Assembly: GCF_014202345.1 (NCBI RefSeq)
Contig: NZ_JACHGO010000004.1
Location: 186,001 to 250,000 of the forward strand
DNA: 64,000 nucleotides
From: Desulfovibrio intestinalis
Lineage (GTDB): Bacteria > Desulfobacterota > Desulfovibrionia > Desulfovibrionales > Desulfovibrionaceae
Direction of reading: 5' to 3'
This document shows positions 9,706 through 23,781 of the stretch, piece after piece. How positions within the stretch are numbered: position 1 is the stretch's first letter; every line of letters starts with the position of its first letter. The notes below the pieces were generated by a model, which saw only the letters and a program-made list of their open reading frames with translations, was not told the DNA's origin and made no database searches. A program made the position numbers and the translations under genes.

Positions 9706-10554
9706 ATGTATTTATTAATTGGACTTGGCATCGTCGCGGGCTCGGTGTTTACCGGATACACCCTGGCCCACGGTGAATGGGGCATACTTTTTCAGCCCGC
9801 AGAATTCATCATTATTCTGGGCTGTGGCCTGGGGGCATTCTTTGGCTCTCAGACCAAGTATACATTCGGGCTCGTTCTCAAGAGCATGAAGCACCTTTTT
9901 GCTGACCCCGGCTCAAGCAAGGGTCGCTATCTTGAAACGTTGGCTCTGCTCTATACCCTCTTTTCCAAAATGCACCGCGAAGGTGTCATCAGCATTGAAA
10001 GCGATGTGGAAAAGCCTGAATCCAGCCCTATTTTCAGCAAGTATCCCAATGTGTCCAAGGACACAAAGATCGTCAATTTTATTGGCGACACATTGCGTGT
10101 CTACCTGACCACTGGCGACCCTGCCGACATTGACAGCCTCATGGATGTGGACATTGCCACCATGCGTGAGGAAGGCAACCTGCCAGCTCATGCGGTTTCG
10201 CACATGGCCGAATCACTGCCGGGTATGGGTATTGTGGCCTGCGTGCTTGGCGTGGTGCTGGCGATGGGCAAGATTAACGAGCCGCCGGAAGTGCTCGGCC
10301 ACTACATTGGTGCGGCCCTTGTTGGTACATTTTTCGGTATTCTTTGCTGCTACGGCCTGTTTGGTCCTATGGGCTCCAAGCTTGAAAACTATGTGGCCGA
10401 AGAACATTTTTACTACCATTCCATAAAAGAGGCCGTGGCCGCCGCCATTCGCGGTTCCACCCCTCTTATCGCCGTCGAATACGGGCGCAGGGCCATTCCT
10501 TTCCCCTTCCGCCCCACCTTCGCGGAAATGGAAGACAGACTGAAGAGCGGCTAG
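9706..10554 (+). CDS. motA: Flagellar motor stator protein MotA
   Basis: Proton-channel subunit of the flagellar stator (282 aa). Four membrane segments are visible: near residues 1-20 and 25-45, and the pair around 170-190 and 200-220. A large cytoplasmic loop lies between the second and third. The functionally important Pro-Gly segment LPGMGIVACVLG opens TM3, and FGSQTKYTFGLVLK follows TM2 as in long-type (E. coli-like) MotA. The start follows GGCAATAT without a strong ribosome site. motB follows after 209 nt, the expected partner. Confidence 0.93.
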   Translation: MYLLIGLGIVAGSVFTGYTLAHGEWGILFQPAEFIIILGCGLGAFFGSQTKYTFGLVLKSMKHLFADPGSSKGRYLETLALLYTLFSKMHREGVISIESDVEKPESSPIFSKYPNVSKDTKIVNFIGDTLRVYLTTGDPADIDSLMDVDIATMREEGNLPAHAVSHMAESLPGMGIVACVLGVVLAMGKINEPPEVLGHYIGAALVGTFFGILCCYGLFGPMGSKLENYVAEEHFYYHSIKEAVAAAIRGSTPLIAVEYGRRAIPFPFRPTFAEMEDRLKSG

Positions 10555-10763
10555 GCAAGGCCCCGCCGCTACCATCCCATGCCGACGCTCCGGCCTTGCG
10601 TCGGCAGCCCCGGCCTGCCATACTGGCATGAAGCCGGATGAGGAAAATACGCCAATCCCGGTGAGCAGCAACCCTGCCGCCGGGTTATGGCTTTCATGTA
10701 ACGGCCTGACAGTCCATCGCAAAAAACTTTTGCGCGAGGCATATACGGTAAGGAGTCAACTCT

Positions 10764-11474
10764 ATGGGCGGCGGCGCATGGAAAGTCGCGTATGCCGACT
10801 TTGTTACGGCCATGATGGCCTTCTTTCTCCTGCTCTGGGTTCTCAGCATGGTGCCGCCAGATACCAAGGCGGGTCTTGCTGCCTATTTCAGCGGCGAACG
10901 CAATTTCGACTCCAGCTCCACCTCGCCTATCTCGAATAACCCCTTCATTCAGAATACGGACAAAATCGACGCGCGTGATATCAAAATCAGCGAAGTGGAA
11001 AAATCCCACTACGCCATCGCCCAAAAAATCAAGCAGCTGCTTATGGCAGACGCCGTGCCCCAGAGCGCTTCGGGCATCAGCGCCGACGATGTGGGCGTTC
11101 AGTTGCGCGTCAATTCCGACATCATGTTCAGGCCTGGCAGTGTGGATCTGTTGCCCGAAGGTGAAAAAGTACTGGAAGCCGTGCTCAAGCTTATGGAAGA
11201 ATACAACCTTTACCTGGTTGTGCGCGGCCACGCCGATTCGGGCGAGACAACCCCGCCCTATACTTCGGCATGGGAACTGTCAGGAGCGCGCGCCTCGGCA
11301 ATGGTCAACTATCTGGTGCAACACGGCGTCAAAGCCACGCGTATGCGCGCAGTCAGCTACGGCGACACGCGCCCGCTCAAGCCGGGCATTGACGAGCAGA
11401 GCCGCGCGATGAACCGGCGTGTGGAGTTTTTCTTCCACAGACCGGAAGTTATGTCTTACAGCGTGGTTTATTAG
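10764..11474 (+). CDS. motB: Flagellar motor protein MotB (short N-terminus)
   Basis: Stator subunit that anchors MotA to peptidoglycan (236 aa). Residues 6-30 form the single membrane helix with the proton-carrying Asp at D12 (AYADFVTAMMAF). The C-terminal half is an OmpA-like peptidoglycan-binding domain (VVRGHADSGE, ELSGARASAMVNYL). Start at 10764 is supported by AAGGAG 9 nt upstream and forced by an in-frame TAA at 10749-10751. As a result the basic cytoplasmic tail that precedes WKVAYADF in most MotB proteins is almost absent; the Asp is at 12 rather than near 32. The next frame upstream does not encode a recognisable tail. Confidence 0.92.
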   Translation: MGGGAWKVAYADFVTAMMAFFLLLWVLSMVPPDTKAGLAAYFSGERNFDSSSTSPISNNPFIQNTDKIDARDIKISEVEKSHYAIAQKIKQLLMADAVPQSASGISADDVGVQLRVNSDIMFRPGSVDLLPEGEKVLEAVLKLMEEYNLYLVVRGHADSGETTPPYTSAWELSGARASAMVNYLVQHGVKATRMRAVSYGDTRPLKPGIDEQSRAMNRRVEFFFHRPEVMSYSVVY

Positions 11475-11693
11475 AGCATTTAGTTTTTAAAAAATTAATC
11501 TTCTCTAAGATATTTTTTTCACAGAAGAATTGCCGGCAGCGGCGTCCTGTACCCGCACAACTGCAACAGGACGCCGCTGTCTTTGCTTCGGGCGAGTGCA
11601 AAAAAGGCGTATGGGTGGTCAAGTGCGCGGCGTCTGGCTGCCGGGCGTATTCTCACGCAATTGACTGAGCAATTTCAAAGGTAAAATGCTCTA
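11472..11693. mobile_element. 222-bp longer relative of the MITE-like family
   Basis: Begins TAGAGCATTTAGTTTTTAAA just after the motB stop and ends TTTCAAAGGTAAAATGCTCTA, the same inverted ends as the 150-bp elements. Its interior differs and holds a 14-bp-stem hairpin (11537-11579). It fills most of the gap between motB and the shikimate kinase gene. Confidence 0.6.
11537..11579 (+). terminator. Strong hairpin after motB
   Basis: CAGCGGCGTCCTGT (11537-11550) pairs perfectly with 11566-11579 around a 15-nt loop; TCTTTGCTT follows. Probably ends motAB transcription, although the T-run is poor. Confidence 0.55.
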
Positions 11694-11788
11694 AACAGAT
11701 CCCTGCAACGCGGCGTCACAAGCTGTAGTTAAACCGCTTTAACCTCTGCGCGGCCTTTGCCGGGCAGCTTCAGCCATCAGGAAGTCCC

Positions 11789-12436
11789 ATGCCTCTCATA
11801 TTTCTTGTCGGTCCCAGAGCCTGCGGCAAAACAACTGTGGGCCGAGCGCTGGCGCAGCGCCTTGCTCTGCCCTTTGCTGACACCGACCTCTATCTTCTCG
11901 AAAGTACGGGCCTAACTGTGGCCCAGATTGTTGCTTTAGAGGGCTGGCCCGGATTTCGCCTGCGCGAAAGCGATGCACTGCGCGCAATAGCGGCCAGCCA
12001 TCCACAAGGAGCAATTGTTGCCACTGGCGGAGGCATGGTTCTTGACGAACAAAACCGTGCCTTCATGCGCAGCCAGGGGCATGTTTTCTATCTATCTGCG
12101 CCTGTTGAAACACTGGTGGCGCGGCTCTCCAACAACCCTCTTACAGCGCAACGCCCTTCCCTCACCGGAGGCGGCATAGCCGACGAAATACGGCAGGTGC
12201 TGGAGGAAAGATTGCCCCTCTATCAGCAAACAGCGCACCATCATCTGGACGCCAGCCTGCACCCCCGCCGCATTTGTACACTGGCAATGGAGGCGCTGCG
12301 GGCATTGGCAACAGATGCTGCAAATGCATCACAGCAGGGCATGGCCGAGTTTGAAGATGAGAAAGAAGAGGCAAAAGCCCCTGTGTTCGCAGACCCACAA
12401 GAACCTCGGGATGCACACGGCCCTGACAGTGAATAA
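11789..12436 (+). CDS. aroL: Shikimate kinase (AroL/AroK type)
   Basis: Phosphorylates shikimate at O3 with ATP in the chorismate pathway. Walker A at residues 8-16 (GPRACGKTT), magnesium and shikimate-binding DTD at 31-33, a substrate-binding Arg in GWPGFRLRES, and the ATGGGMV turn at about 78-84. LSNNPLTAQRPSLTG is the lid with its ATP-contacting Arg. The kinase core ends near residue 175; an acidic, Glu- and Pro-rich tail of about 40 residues is extra. The 3' end overlaps the glycosyltransferase start by 26 nt, so the two are probably co-translated. Confidence 0.92.
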   Translation: MPLIFLVGPRACGKTTVGRALAQRLALPFADTDLYLLESTGLTVAQIVALEGWPGFRLRESDALRAIAASHPQGAIVATGGGMVLDEQNRAFMRSQGHVFYLSAPVETLVARLSNNPLTAQRPSLTGGGIADEIRQVLEERLPLYQQTAHHHLDASLHPRRICTLAMEALRALATDAANASQQGMAEFEDEKEEAKAPVFADPQEPRDAHGPDSE

Positions 12437-13496
12437 GACCGCTCTGCCAGATACTGACGTCAGCCCCCTGATCTCCGTTCTTCTGCCAGCCTACAATGCC
12501 GCCCACACTCTGGAAGCAGCACTGCGCAGTCTTTTTGCGCAACAATCTGCCCCTGACGCTCCGCTGCCCTCCTTTGAAATTCTTGTGGTCAATGACGGCT
12601 CTACTGACGACACCGCCGCCCTGCTGAGAGCGCTATCCCGTGACAACACAGCCCACGGCAGACTCCGTGCGCTGCATCTGCCGCACGGCGGCATTGTGAC
12701 GGCCTTAAACACCGGATTGGCTGCTGCGCGAGGCACCTTCATCGCCCGTATGGATGCCGATGATACCGCGCATCCGCACCGCCTGGCCCTACAGACCGCG
12801 CACCTTTGGAACAAGCCCGAGCTTACGCTTTCGGCTAGTTTGGTGGCCTTTGGCGGCGATCGCAACTCGGCTTACGGATTTTCGCATTTTGTGGATTGGC
12901 AAAACAGTTGCCGCTCCCCGGATGAAATCAGCCGCAGCCGTTTCAGGGATACGCCGATTTGCCACCCGTCAGCCATGTTCCGACGGGACGCGGTTGATCG
13001 TTGGGGGGCCTATGCAGACGGTGATTTTGCAGAAGACTGGGAACTGTGGCTGCGCTGGCTTCACAACGGGGCATTGATGGAAAAGCTGCCGCAAACGCTG
13101 CTGACCTGGAACGACGCGCCAAACCGGGCCACCAGAGCTGACGCAAGGTACGCCGATGTTGCCTGCAACAGATTGCGCGCCCTGTGGCTGGCCCGTCATC
13201 TGGAGAAGCACAACCCTTTTCATCCGCAGGTGTGGGTAATGGGCGGCGGGCGTGTGGCCCGTAAGCGGCTTGCTCCGCTTTGGAATCTCGGTGTGCGCCC
13301 GGCGGCCTATATTGATATTGACGCCAAAAAAATCGGCAACGTGGTAGGCGGAATTCCAGTCTGCGGGCGTTCAGCGTTGCCAGAACCAGGGCGCTGCCGC
13401 ATCCTCAACGCGCTTACCGCACACGGTGCTGCTGAAGAAGCATCTGACTGGCTGGAATCCCAGGGGTACGGGCAAGAAGACTGGATGATTGTCTGA
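12411..13496 (+). CDS. Family 2 glycosyltransferase with C-terminal Rossmann-like domain
   Basis: Inverting GT-A glycosyltransferase of 361 residues. The N-terminal domain shows ISVLLPAYNAAHTLEAAL, VNDGSTDDTAAL (nucleotide binding) and RMDADDTAHPHR with the metal-binding DxD; DFAEDWELWLRW is the acceptor-side motif with the catalytic acidic pair. After about residue 260 a second domain begins: VWVMGGGRVARKRLAPLW and AAYIDIDAKKIG look like the N-terminal Rossmann part of PglD-type sugar acetyltransferases. Start at 12411 was picked because the glycosyltransferase motif begins soon after; the ribosome site is weak and lies inside aroL. The acceptor is unknown. Confidence 0.85.
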   Translation: MHTALTVNKTALPDTDVSPLISVLLPAYNAAHTLEAALRSLFAQQSAPDAPLPSFEILVVNDGSTDDTAALLRALSRDNTAHGRLRALHLPHGGIVTALNTGLAAARGTFIARMDADDTAHPHRLALQTAHLWNKPELTLSASLVAFGGDRNSAYGFSHFVDWQNSCRSPDEISRSRFRDTPICHPSAMFRRDAVDRWGAYADGDFAEDWELWLRWLHNGALMEKLPQTLLTWNDAPNRATRADARYADVACNRLRALWLARHLEKHNPFHPQVWVMGGGRVARKRLAPLWNLGVRPAAYIDIDAKKIGNVVGGIPVCGRSALPEPGRCRILNALTAHGAAEEASDWLESQGYGQEDWMIV

Positions 13497-13740
13497 CCAA
13501 TCAAACAATCTGTAATATCTATTCATATAAGGCAAGTGTTTTCTTTCATGACCTCCAAGGCCTCCAATGGCCCCCAAATGCCCCAAAAGGCGTATTCCGC
13601 AGTCATTTACTCTCCTGCTATTTATCCTCACTTGCGACAGCAGCTCGGCATGCCTTCAGGCAGGTGTTTTTCAACATGCTAAAATTATTAACTATATTAA
13701 AAAAACTTATGGAGTTTGCGAAATTTGTCACCAATACCCT

Positions 13741-13769
13741 TTGACAGAACAGGGGCAAGGAGATATGTT
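13741..13769 (+). promoter_or_regulatory. Sigma-70 promoter of the atp operon
   Basis: TTGACA at 13741-13746 and TATGTT at 13764-13769 are separated by exactly 17 nt, giving a start about 50 nt before the first atp gene. The AT-rich stretch 13675-13720 upstream could serve as an UP element. No gene is seen in 13497-13826. Confidence 0.65.
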
Positions 13770-13826
13770 GCAAGGGCTTAATGTCTTTTTCATTCCTACA
13801 ATCCGACATCATCGGGAGGATGCGGC

Positions 13827-14246
13827 ATGCTGGATCTTAACGTTACATTGATCTTTCAGCTGGTGAACTTTTTGGTCGCCATTTATGTGCTAAACATCCT
13901 CCTTATCCGACCCATCCGCGATATCATAAAAAAGCGCAACGGCATCATGGACGGCATGGCTGAAGAAGCCGAGTCTTTCGAGTACCAGGCAGCGGAACGC
14001 CTTACCAACTATGAAGCCGAACTGGCCCGCGCCCGTCAGGACGCTGGCCTTACCCGTGAAGAAGGCCGCGCCGAAGGCATGGTTGAACAGCAGAAGCTTG
14101 TGGGCGACGCCCAAAAAAGCGCCCGCGACATCCTTGCCGAAACACGCGACTCTTTGCAGGCTCAGGCCGCCAAAACCCTTGACGAACTGCGTAATCAGGT
14201 AAGCGACTTTTCCGCGCGCCTGGCTGCCAAGCTCCTCAAGAGTTAG
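13827..14246 (+). CDS. ATP synthase F0 subunit b' (AtpF-like)
   Basis: First of two b-type stalk subunits (139 aa). One N-terminal membrane helix (about 5-27, FQLVNFLVAIYVLNILLIRPI) is followed by a continuous charged amphipathic helix forming the peripheral stalk. It resembles the b' (AtpX) protein that pairs with b in a heterodimeric stalk. Start at 13827 follows GGGAGG. First gene of the seven-gene atp operon; the a and c subunits are not next to it and must be elsewhere, as is common in Desulfovibrio. Confidence 0.88.
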   Translation: MLDLNVTLIFQLVNFLVAIYVLNILLIRPIRDIIKKRNGIMDGMAEEAESFEYQAAERLTNYEAELARARQDAGLTREEGRAEGMVEQQKLVGDAQKSARDILAETRDSLQAQAAKTLDELRNQVSDFSARLAAKLLKS

Positions 14247-14352
14247 TTTCACGCGCTTTTCCGGTTCCTTACTGGACGCCCTATGGGCGATCCGGTTTCT
14301 TTAGGCACAGTCTACGCTATTGCATTATTCTCTGAACAGAGGGGGGTGGGCT

Positions 14353-14934
14353 TTGAGCAAATGGAAACACGCGGGTTATATCCTGCCGCTCGTTATTGCC
14401 TTTGCCGCGATTGTCTTCATTCCATTGGAGGCGCTGGCTTCCGAAGGACATGCAGAAACTCGCTGGGGCGACTTCGGCTGGCGCGTGCTCAACTTCGTGA
14501 TCTTTGCGGGCATCCTCTGGTACTTTGTGGGTGGACTGGCCAAGCGTTTCTTCAAGAATCGCCGCGAGACCATCAGCGGAGCGCTGGACGACTTGGATGA
14601 ACGCCGCGCCAAGGCCAAGGAACAGCTGGCCGCCGTTGAGTCGCGCATTGCCCGCCTCAACGAAGAGCGTGAAGCCATTCTGGCCGAAAGCCGCAAGCAG
14701 GCTGAAAACCTGAAGGCTGGCATTGTGGATGAGGCGCACCGTCAGGCGTCGCAAATTGTGGAGCAGGCGCGCATGACCGCTGAAAATGAAGGCCGCGCTG
14801 TGCTTGCAGAAGTGCGCGCCGTCATTGCAGACGAAATCGTGGACGCTGCCGAAAAGGCCCTGAGCGGCAAGCTCAATGCCGAAGCCCACGACAAGCTTAT
14901 CGCCAACTCCCTTAAAAAGGTGGTGCTCCATTGA
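14353..14934 (+). CDS. atpF: ATP synthase F0 subunit b
   Basis: Second b-type stalk subunit. A hydrophobic N-terminal segment ending ALASEG resembles a cleavable or extra membrane segment. It is followed by the true b-type helix (GWRVLNFVIFAGILWYFVGG) and a long alpha-helical stalk rich in Ala, Glu and Arg. I chose the TTG at 14353 because GAGGGGGG lies just upstream; an in-frame TTG at 14320 has no ribosome site. The last 4 nt overlap the atpH start. Confidence 0.88.
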   Translation: MSKWKHAGYILPLVIAFAAIVFIPLEALASEGHAETRWGDFGWRVLNFVIFAGILWYFVGGLAKRFFKNRRETISGALDDLDERRAKAKEQLAAVESRIARLNEEREAILAESRKQAENLKAGIVDEAHRQASQIVEQARMTAENEGRAVLAEVRAVIADEIVDAAEKALSGKLNAEAHDKLIANSLKKVVLH

Positions 14935-15482
14935 TCGACACCGTGGTTGCACGCAGGTACGCCAACGCTATCTTTGCGTTGGGCAAAAAGGATGGGGACG
15001 AAGCCTTGAGCGCGCGTGGCGAATGCCTTGCTGCTCTTGGTGAAACGCTTGCCGCCGCGCCGGGACTTGACCTGACCCTCAAAAGTCCTGTTATCGGCGT
15101 GGAGGAAAAGAAGGCGGTTCTTGACAAACTGCTGGGCAAGCTCAAGGCCGACCAGACATTGCGCAACTTCTGCTTTTTGTTGGCAGACAAGGAAAGGCTC
15201 GCCTTTCTGCGCGAAATTTCCGCCTGGTATGGCAAACTGCTTGACGAAGCCAAGGGCATCGTGCGTGGCCAGCTCGTCACTGCAGTGAAACTTCCTGCCG
15301 ACAAAAAGGCAAAACTCAAAGAATCGCTGGAAAAGAAAACCGGCGCTGCCATTGAGCTTACCTTCGCTGTCGACAAGGACATACTTGGGGGTATGGTGCT
15401 CAAAATGGGTGACCGGGTGCTGGACGCAAGTCTGCGCGCGCAATTGGGTATCCTCCGGGAGACATTCAAGAGGGGTGAATAG
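14931..15482 (+). CDS. atpH: ATP synthase F1 subunit delta
   Basis: Delta subunit (183 aa) that joins the peripheral stalk to the top of the alpha/beta hexamer. Family features: N-terminal VVARRYANAIFALG, the central helical bundle, and the C-terminal signature VDKDILGGMVLKMGDRVLDAS. It begins with TTG inside the end of atpF (TTGA overlap) and stops 3 nt before atpA, which indicates tight translational coupling. Confidence 0.95.
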   Translation: MIDTVVARRYANAIFALGKKDGDEALSARGECLAALGETLAAAPGLDLTLKSPVIGVEEKKAVLDKLLGKLKADQTLRNFCFLLADKERLAFLREISAWYGKLLDEAKGIVRGQLVTAVKLPADKKAKLKESLEKKTGAAIELTFAVDKDILGGMVLKMGDRVLDASLRAQLGILRETFKRGE

Positions 15483-15485
15483 CAC

Positions 15486-16994
<1,509 letters not shown>

Positions 16995-17017
16995 GGCCCC
17001 AATACCGGGAGAAAAGC

Positions 17018-19335
<2,318 letters not shown>

Positions 19336-19417
19336 AGAGTTGACCGTCCAGTGATCGTGCTTTGCGGCACGGTCACTGGACAGCCGCATCTGGCATATCA
19401 GGAGCGAAGGAGTACCT

Positions 19418-19822
19418 ATGGGCACACTGCAACTGGAAGTGGTGACGCCAGACAAAACCGTAGTAAGCGGCGAAGTTGAAATGGCCGTCTGCCCCGGAAT
19501 TGAAGGCGAATTTGGCGTGCTGCCCAAGCACGTCTCCCTGCTCTCCGCTCTCAAGATTGGTGGTTTGCGCTACAAGGTGGCTGGCGGTAAGGAAGAACAT
19601 GTGTTCATTTCCGGCGGTTTTGCTGATGTGAACAACGATGTGCTTACCGTGCTGGCCGAATCTGCCGAAATGGCGCAGAATATCGACACAGCAAGAGCCA
19701 TGGCCGCCAAGGAACGTGCTGAAAAGCGTGTTGCCAGCCATGAAGAGCAAGTTGATACGGTTCGTGCTGAAGCCGCATTGCACAGGGCTGTTGTCCGTCT
19801 GCAAGTGGCCCAGTTCCGCTAG
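19418..19822 (+). CDS. atpC: ATP synthase F1 subunit epsilon
   Basis: Epsilon subunit (134 aa), foot of the rotor and brake on ATP hydrolysis. N-terminal beta sandwich with LEVVTPDKTVVSGEVEM and PGIEGEFGVLPKH, followed by a C-terminal helical hairpin rich in Ala and Glu. AAGGAG precedes the ATG. Last gene of the operon, followed at once by an intrinsic terminator. Confidence 0.96.
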   Translation: MGTLQLEVVTPDKTVVSGEVEMAVCPGIEGEFGVLPKHVSLLSALKIGGLRYKVAGGKEEHVFISGGFADVNNDVLTVLAESAEMAQNIDTARAMAAKERAEKRVASHEEQVDTVRAEAALHRAVVRLQVAQFR

Positions 19823-19843
19823 ACCGCTTTGTTCAGAATAGAC

Positions 19844-19884
19844 AGGCCGTGCCGCGTTTATACGCAGTACGGCCTTTTATTTTA
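19844..19884 (+). terminator. Terminator of the atp operon
   Basis: AGGCCGT (19844-19850) pairs with ACGGCCT (19869-19875), extended by GC/GC pairs near the loop, followed by TTTATTTTAT. The remaining gap to 20125 shows no gene. Confidence 0.7.
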
Positions 19885-20125
19885 TGCAATAGCTCCACGG
19901 GGCCACGACAAAACAGAACAAATTGCAAATACCTTCAGCCTAAAAAAGCTGTTGCTGTTCACAAGCACGACACGACACCCGCACCCCCTGCTGCAGCTTA
20001 ACCTAGCTTTGCTGCATGGCACTTAGGAATCCCAGCGATACAAAGCCATTCTTTCCGGCGCACAGGCCAAGCAGCTATTGGCGTTTACTGTCGCGCCAGT
20101 AGTAACTTTGTATATTTCCGGTGTT

Positions 20126-20440
20126 CTAGTCTGAAACCTTGAGCACTATAATCGCCGCAATAATCAAGGAAACATAAAGCGCTTTTTTGATGCTCCTCTT
20201 TTCGCCCCAAAACAGAATTCCGCAAGCCACAGTGCCGACCACGCCAATTCCTGTGTAGGACGTATAGGCAATGGAGACATCAATCTGACGCAGCGCAAGG
20301 TAAAGAAAAAACAGTGAGGACGACAGCCCAGCCGCGTAAACGAATATTCCCCTGATATAGCGTTTGAAGGCGATATCTCTCACTCCGGCGACAACCGCTA
20401 TCTCCAGAAGGCCAGCCAGTATCAAATAAATCCAGCCCAT
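20126..20440 (-). CDS. SMR-family multidrug/cation exporter subunit (second of pair)
   Basis: Small multidrug resistance protein of 104 residues with four membrane helices. The proton- and substrate-binding Glu lies in TM1 (GLLEIAVVAG). The IAYTSYTGIGVVGT segment of TM3 and the LFWGEK turn are typical. It follows a paralogue by 4 nt, so the pair probably makes a heterodimeric pump like YkkCD. The substrate is unknown; a guanidinium-type or quaternary-amine role are both possible. Confidence 0.88.
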   Translation of the reverse strand: MGWIYLILAGLLEIAVVAGVRDIAFKRYIRGIFVYAAGLSSSLFFLYLALRQIDVSIAYTSYTGIGVVGTVACGILFWGEKRSIKKALYVSLIIAAIIVLKVSD

Positions 20441-20444
20441 AGGG

Positions 20445-20756
20445 CTAACCTTCTTCCCGCTTGAGGCAAACTATCGAAACAAGGATGACAATAATCGCGG
20501 CAACCGCTGTGAACGTCATTTTTTTGCCAAAGAATGAAATATCAAGAAGGTATGTTCCAACAGCGCCCAATGTTACAAACAGCACATAGGCAATGGATGC
20601 CTCCATTCTTTTTGTTGCCAGCACAAGGAAAATAAAACTGCCCGCAACACAGCCAAGGGTTGCAACCCAGCCCAGAGGCGAATCAGCATATTTTAATCCC
20701 GCAGCCCAGGCGATTTCAAGGCTGCTGGCTATAAACAGAAGAGTCCAGCTCAACAT
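20445..20756 (-). CDS. SMR-family multidrug/cation exporter subunit (first of pair)
   Basis: Four-helix SMR protein of 103 residues with the membrane Glu in SSLEIAWAAGLKY and the TM3 segment SIAYVLFVTLGAVGTYL. It lies between the TetR regulator gene (17 nt upstream) and its partner (4 nt downstream), an operon of three. Paired SMR genes commonly need both products for transport. No guanidine riboswitch is seen upstream; control is more likely by the TetR protein. Confidence 0.88.
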   Translation of the reverse strand: MLSWTLLFIASSLEIAWAAGLKYADSPLGWVATLGCVAGSFIFLVLATKRMEASIAYVLFVTLGAVGTYLLDISFFGKKMTFTAVAAIIVILVSIVCLKREEG

Positions 20757-20773
20757 GATAACTTTTCCAGCGG

Positions 20774-21337
20774 TTATGCTTGGTTTGATGGCTTTTCAAA
20801 AATGATTTCGTCAATATCGCTAAAAATGCTCTTCCATTGTGCATCGCTTACTTCCAGCAAGCCGAAGTGACGCAGCAAAAAAGCTCCTTCCGCCGCCAGA
20901 TAGGCGACTCGCGCGGCCCGCTCTTCCTTGTTCGCCATATCAAGAGTGTTCACCCTGCTGTTGTGCCAGCTGCGTATCCAGTCACGCAGCTCCTGCGACT
21001 CCACCAGCATGGCCAGATGGCATGCGGCCCGGGCGTTCAGCGATTTCTCGGCAGCGGTAATCCCAACGTGGGCACGTACTTTTTCCAGACCAGAAATGTC
21101 CTTAATGTTTTTGCCCGCAGTTTTTTCAAGGCATTCGTCGTAATTTCTGCCCCACCGTTCGGCCATTGCGCTGACAAGACCACTCTTGGCGCCAAAGCAG
21201 GACTGTACTCCCCCCTTGGTGATCCCCGCCGCCCTGGCAACAGCGTCAAACGTCAACGCCGCAGGCCCGTTTTCAGTGACTATTTTCTCGGCCATATCAA
21301 GAACCAGATCTCTGTTTATGGAACGTGGCTTACTCAT
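20774..21337 (-). CDS. TetR-family repressor of the SMR pair
   Basis: 187-residue regulator. N-terminal helix-turn-helix of the TetR type (AALTFDAVARAAGITKGGVQSCFGAKSGL is split here into TFDAVARAAGITKGG and the recognition helix VQSCFGAK); the C-terminal helical ligand domain resembles the TetR_C group with many Trp and Arg residues. The start at 21337 (MSKPRS) follows GGAG; an ATG at 21394 would put the operator palindrome inside the gene. It probably represses its own operon through the palindrome 14 nt upstream of this start and is released by the pump substrate. Confidence 0.9.
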   Translation of the reverse strand: MSKPRSINRDLVLDMAEKIVTENGPAALTFDAVARAAGITKGGVQSCFGAKSGLVSAMAERWGRNYDECLEKTAGKNIKDISGLEKVRAHVGITAAEKSLNARAACHLAMLVESQELRDWIRSWHNSRVNTLDMANKEERAARVAYLAAEGAFLLRHFGLLEVSDAQWKSIFSDIDEIIFEKPSNQA

Positions 21338-21350
21338 ATTTATTTGCTCC

Positions 21351-21378
21351 GTATGAATACATACGTATGTATTCATAC
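21351..21378. promoter_or_regulatory. 28-bp perfect palindrome, TetR operator
   Basis: Half-site GTATGAATACATAC followed by its exact reverse complement, centred between 21364 and 21365. It sits just upstream of the ribosome site of the tetR gene, the usual place for an autoregulatory operator. Confidence 0.85.
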
Positions 21379-21616
21379 TATTAAGGACTGTCAATACCTC
21401 GATCCACAGGCGGCAGCACTATAACGCTGCCTGATAGCACAACAAACTTACACGCAAATCTGCTGCCAGCCTTCGGCTGAGAGCCACAAAACCTTCGAAG
21501 GGCACTCTGCCCCCTCTTCATACCCCTCAACGAAACCTCTGGCCTTTGCATGGACTTCATGACAAATCTTAGCTATACAATTCTGCTACGCACCCAGATT
21601 TTACGCAGGAAAAAAC

Positions 21617-23422
<1,806 letters not shown>

Positions 23423-23451
23423 ACGAAAGCTGAAATACAGAGAACCTTTTT

Positions 23452-23488
23452 GCGGGGAAGAATCTTTACAACGAAGATTCTTCCCCGC
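23452..23488 (+). terminator. Terminator of lepA
   Basis: GCGGGGAAGAATCTT (23452-23466) pairs perfectly over 15 bp with 23474-23488 around a 7-nt loop, followed by TTGCATTTCTGTTTT. Downstream to 23781 no gene is visible; 23611-23635 weakly resembles an end of the MITE-like family. Confidence 0.85.
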
Positions 23489-23781
23489 TTGCATTTCTGT
23501 TTTCCAGATTGGATGGACTGGGAGCCTGCACGCGAGACGGGTGCAGTGGATGCTCAAGGCGCGGGACGAAGCTGTGTGTGTTTAACGAGCTATCAGCGCA
23601 AAATTTTTTGGATCAGATTAGCTTTGAAAGCCTCAGGCGGCTGCGGGAGCAGAGACTCATAGTGAAGCCATAAGAGCTGGTTATTTGAGCGGATAAGCGC
23701 CGCACCGGGCGTTCCCGAATCTTAGAGAGTATACATTCGCAAACCCGCGCTGCCCAGATAGGTTGCAAGCCAGTAAGCATT

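Noticed and set aside
13567..13851. Open frame of 94 codons upstream of the atp operon
   Set aside because: No ribosome site, no similarity, and it spans the likely atp promoter.
23611..23635. CAGATTAGCTTTGAAAG, like a MITE-family end
   Set aside because: Too short and without the GAGCA terminus; cannot be told from chance.
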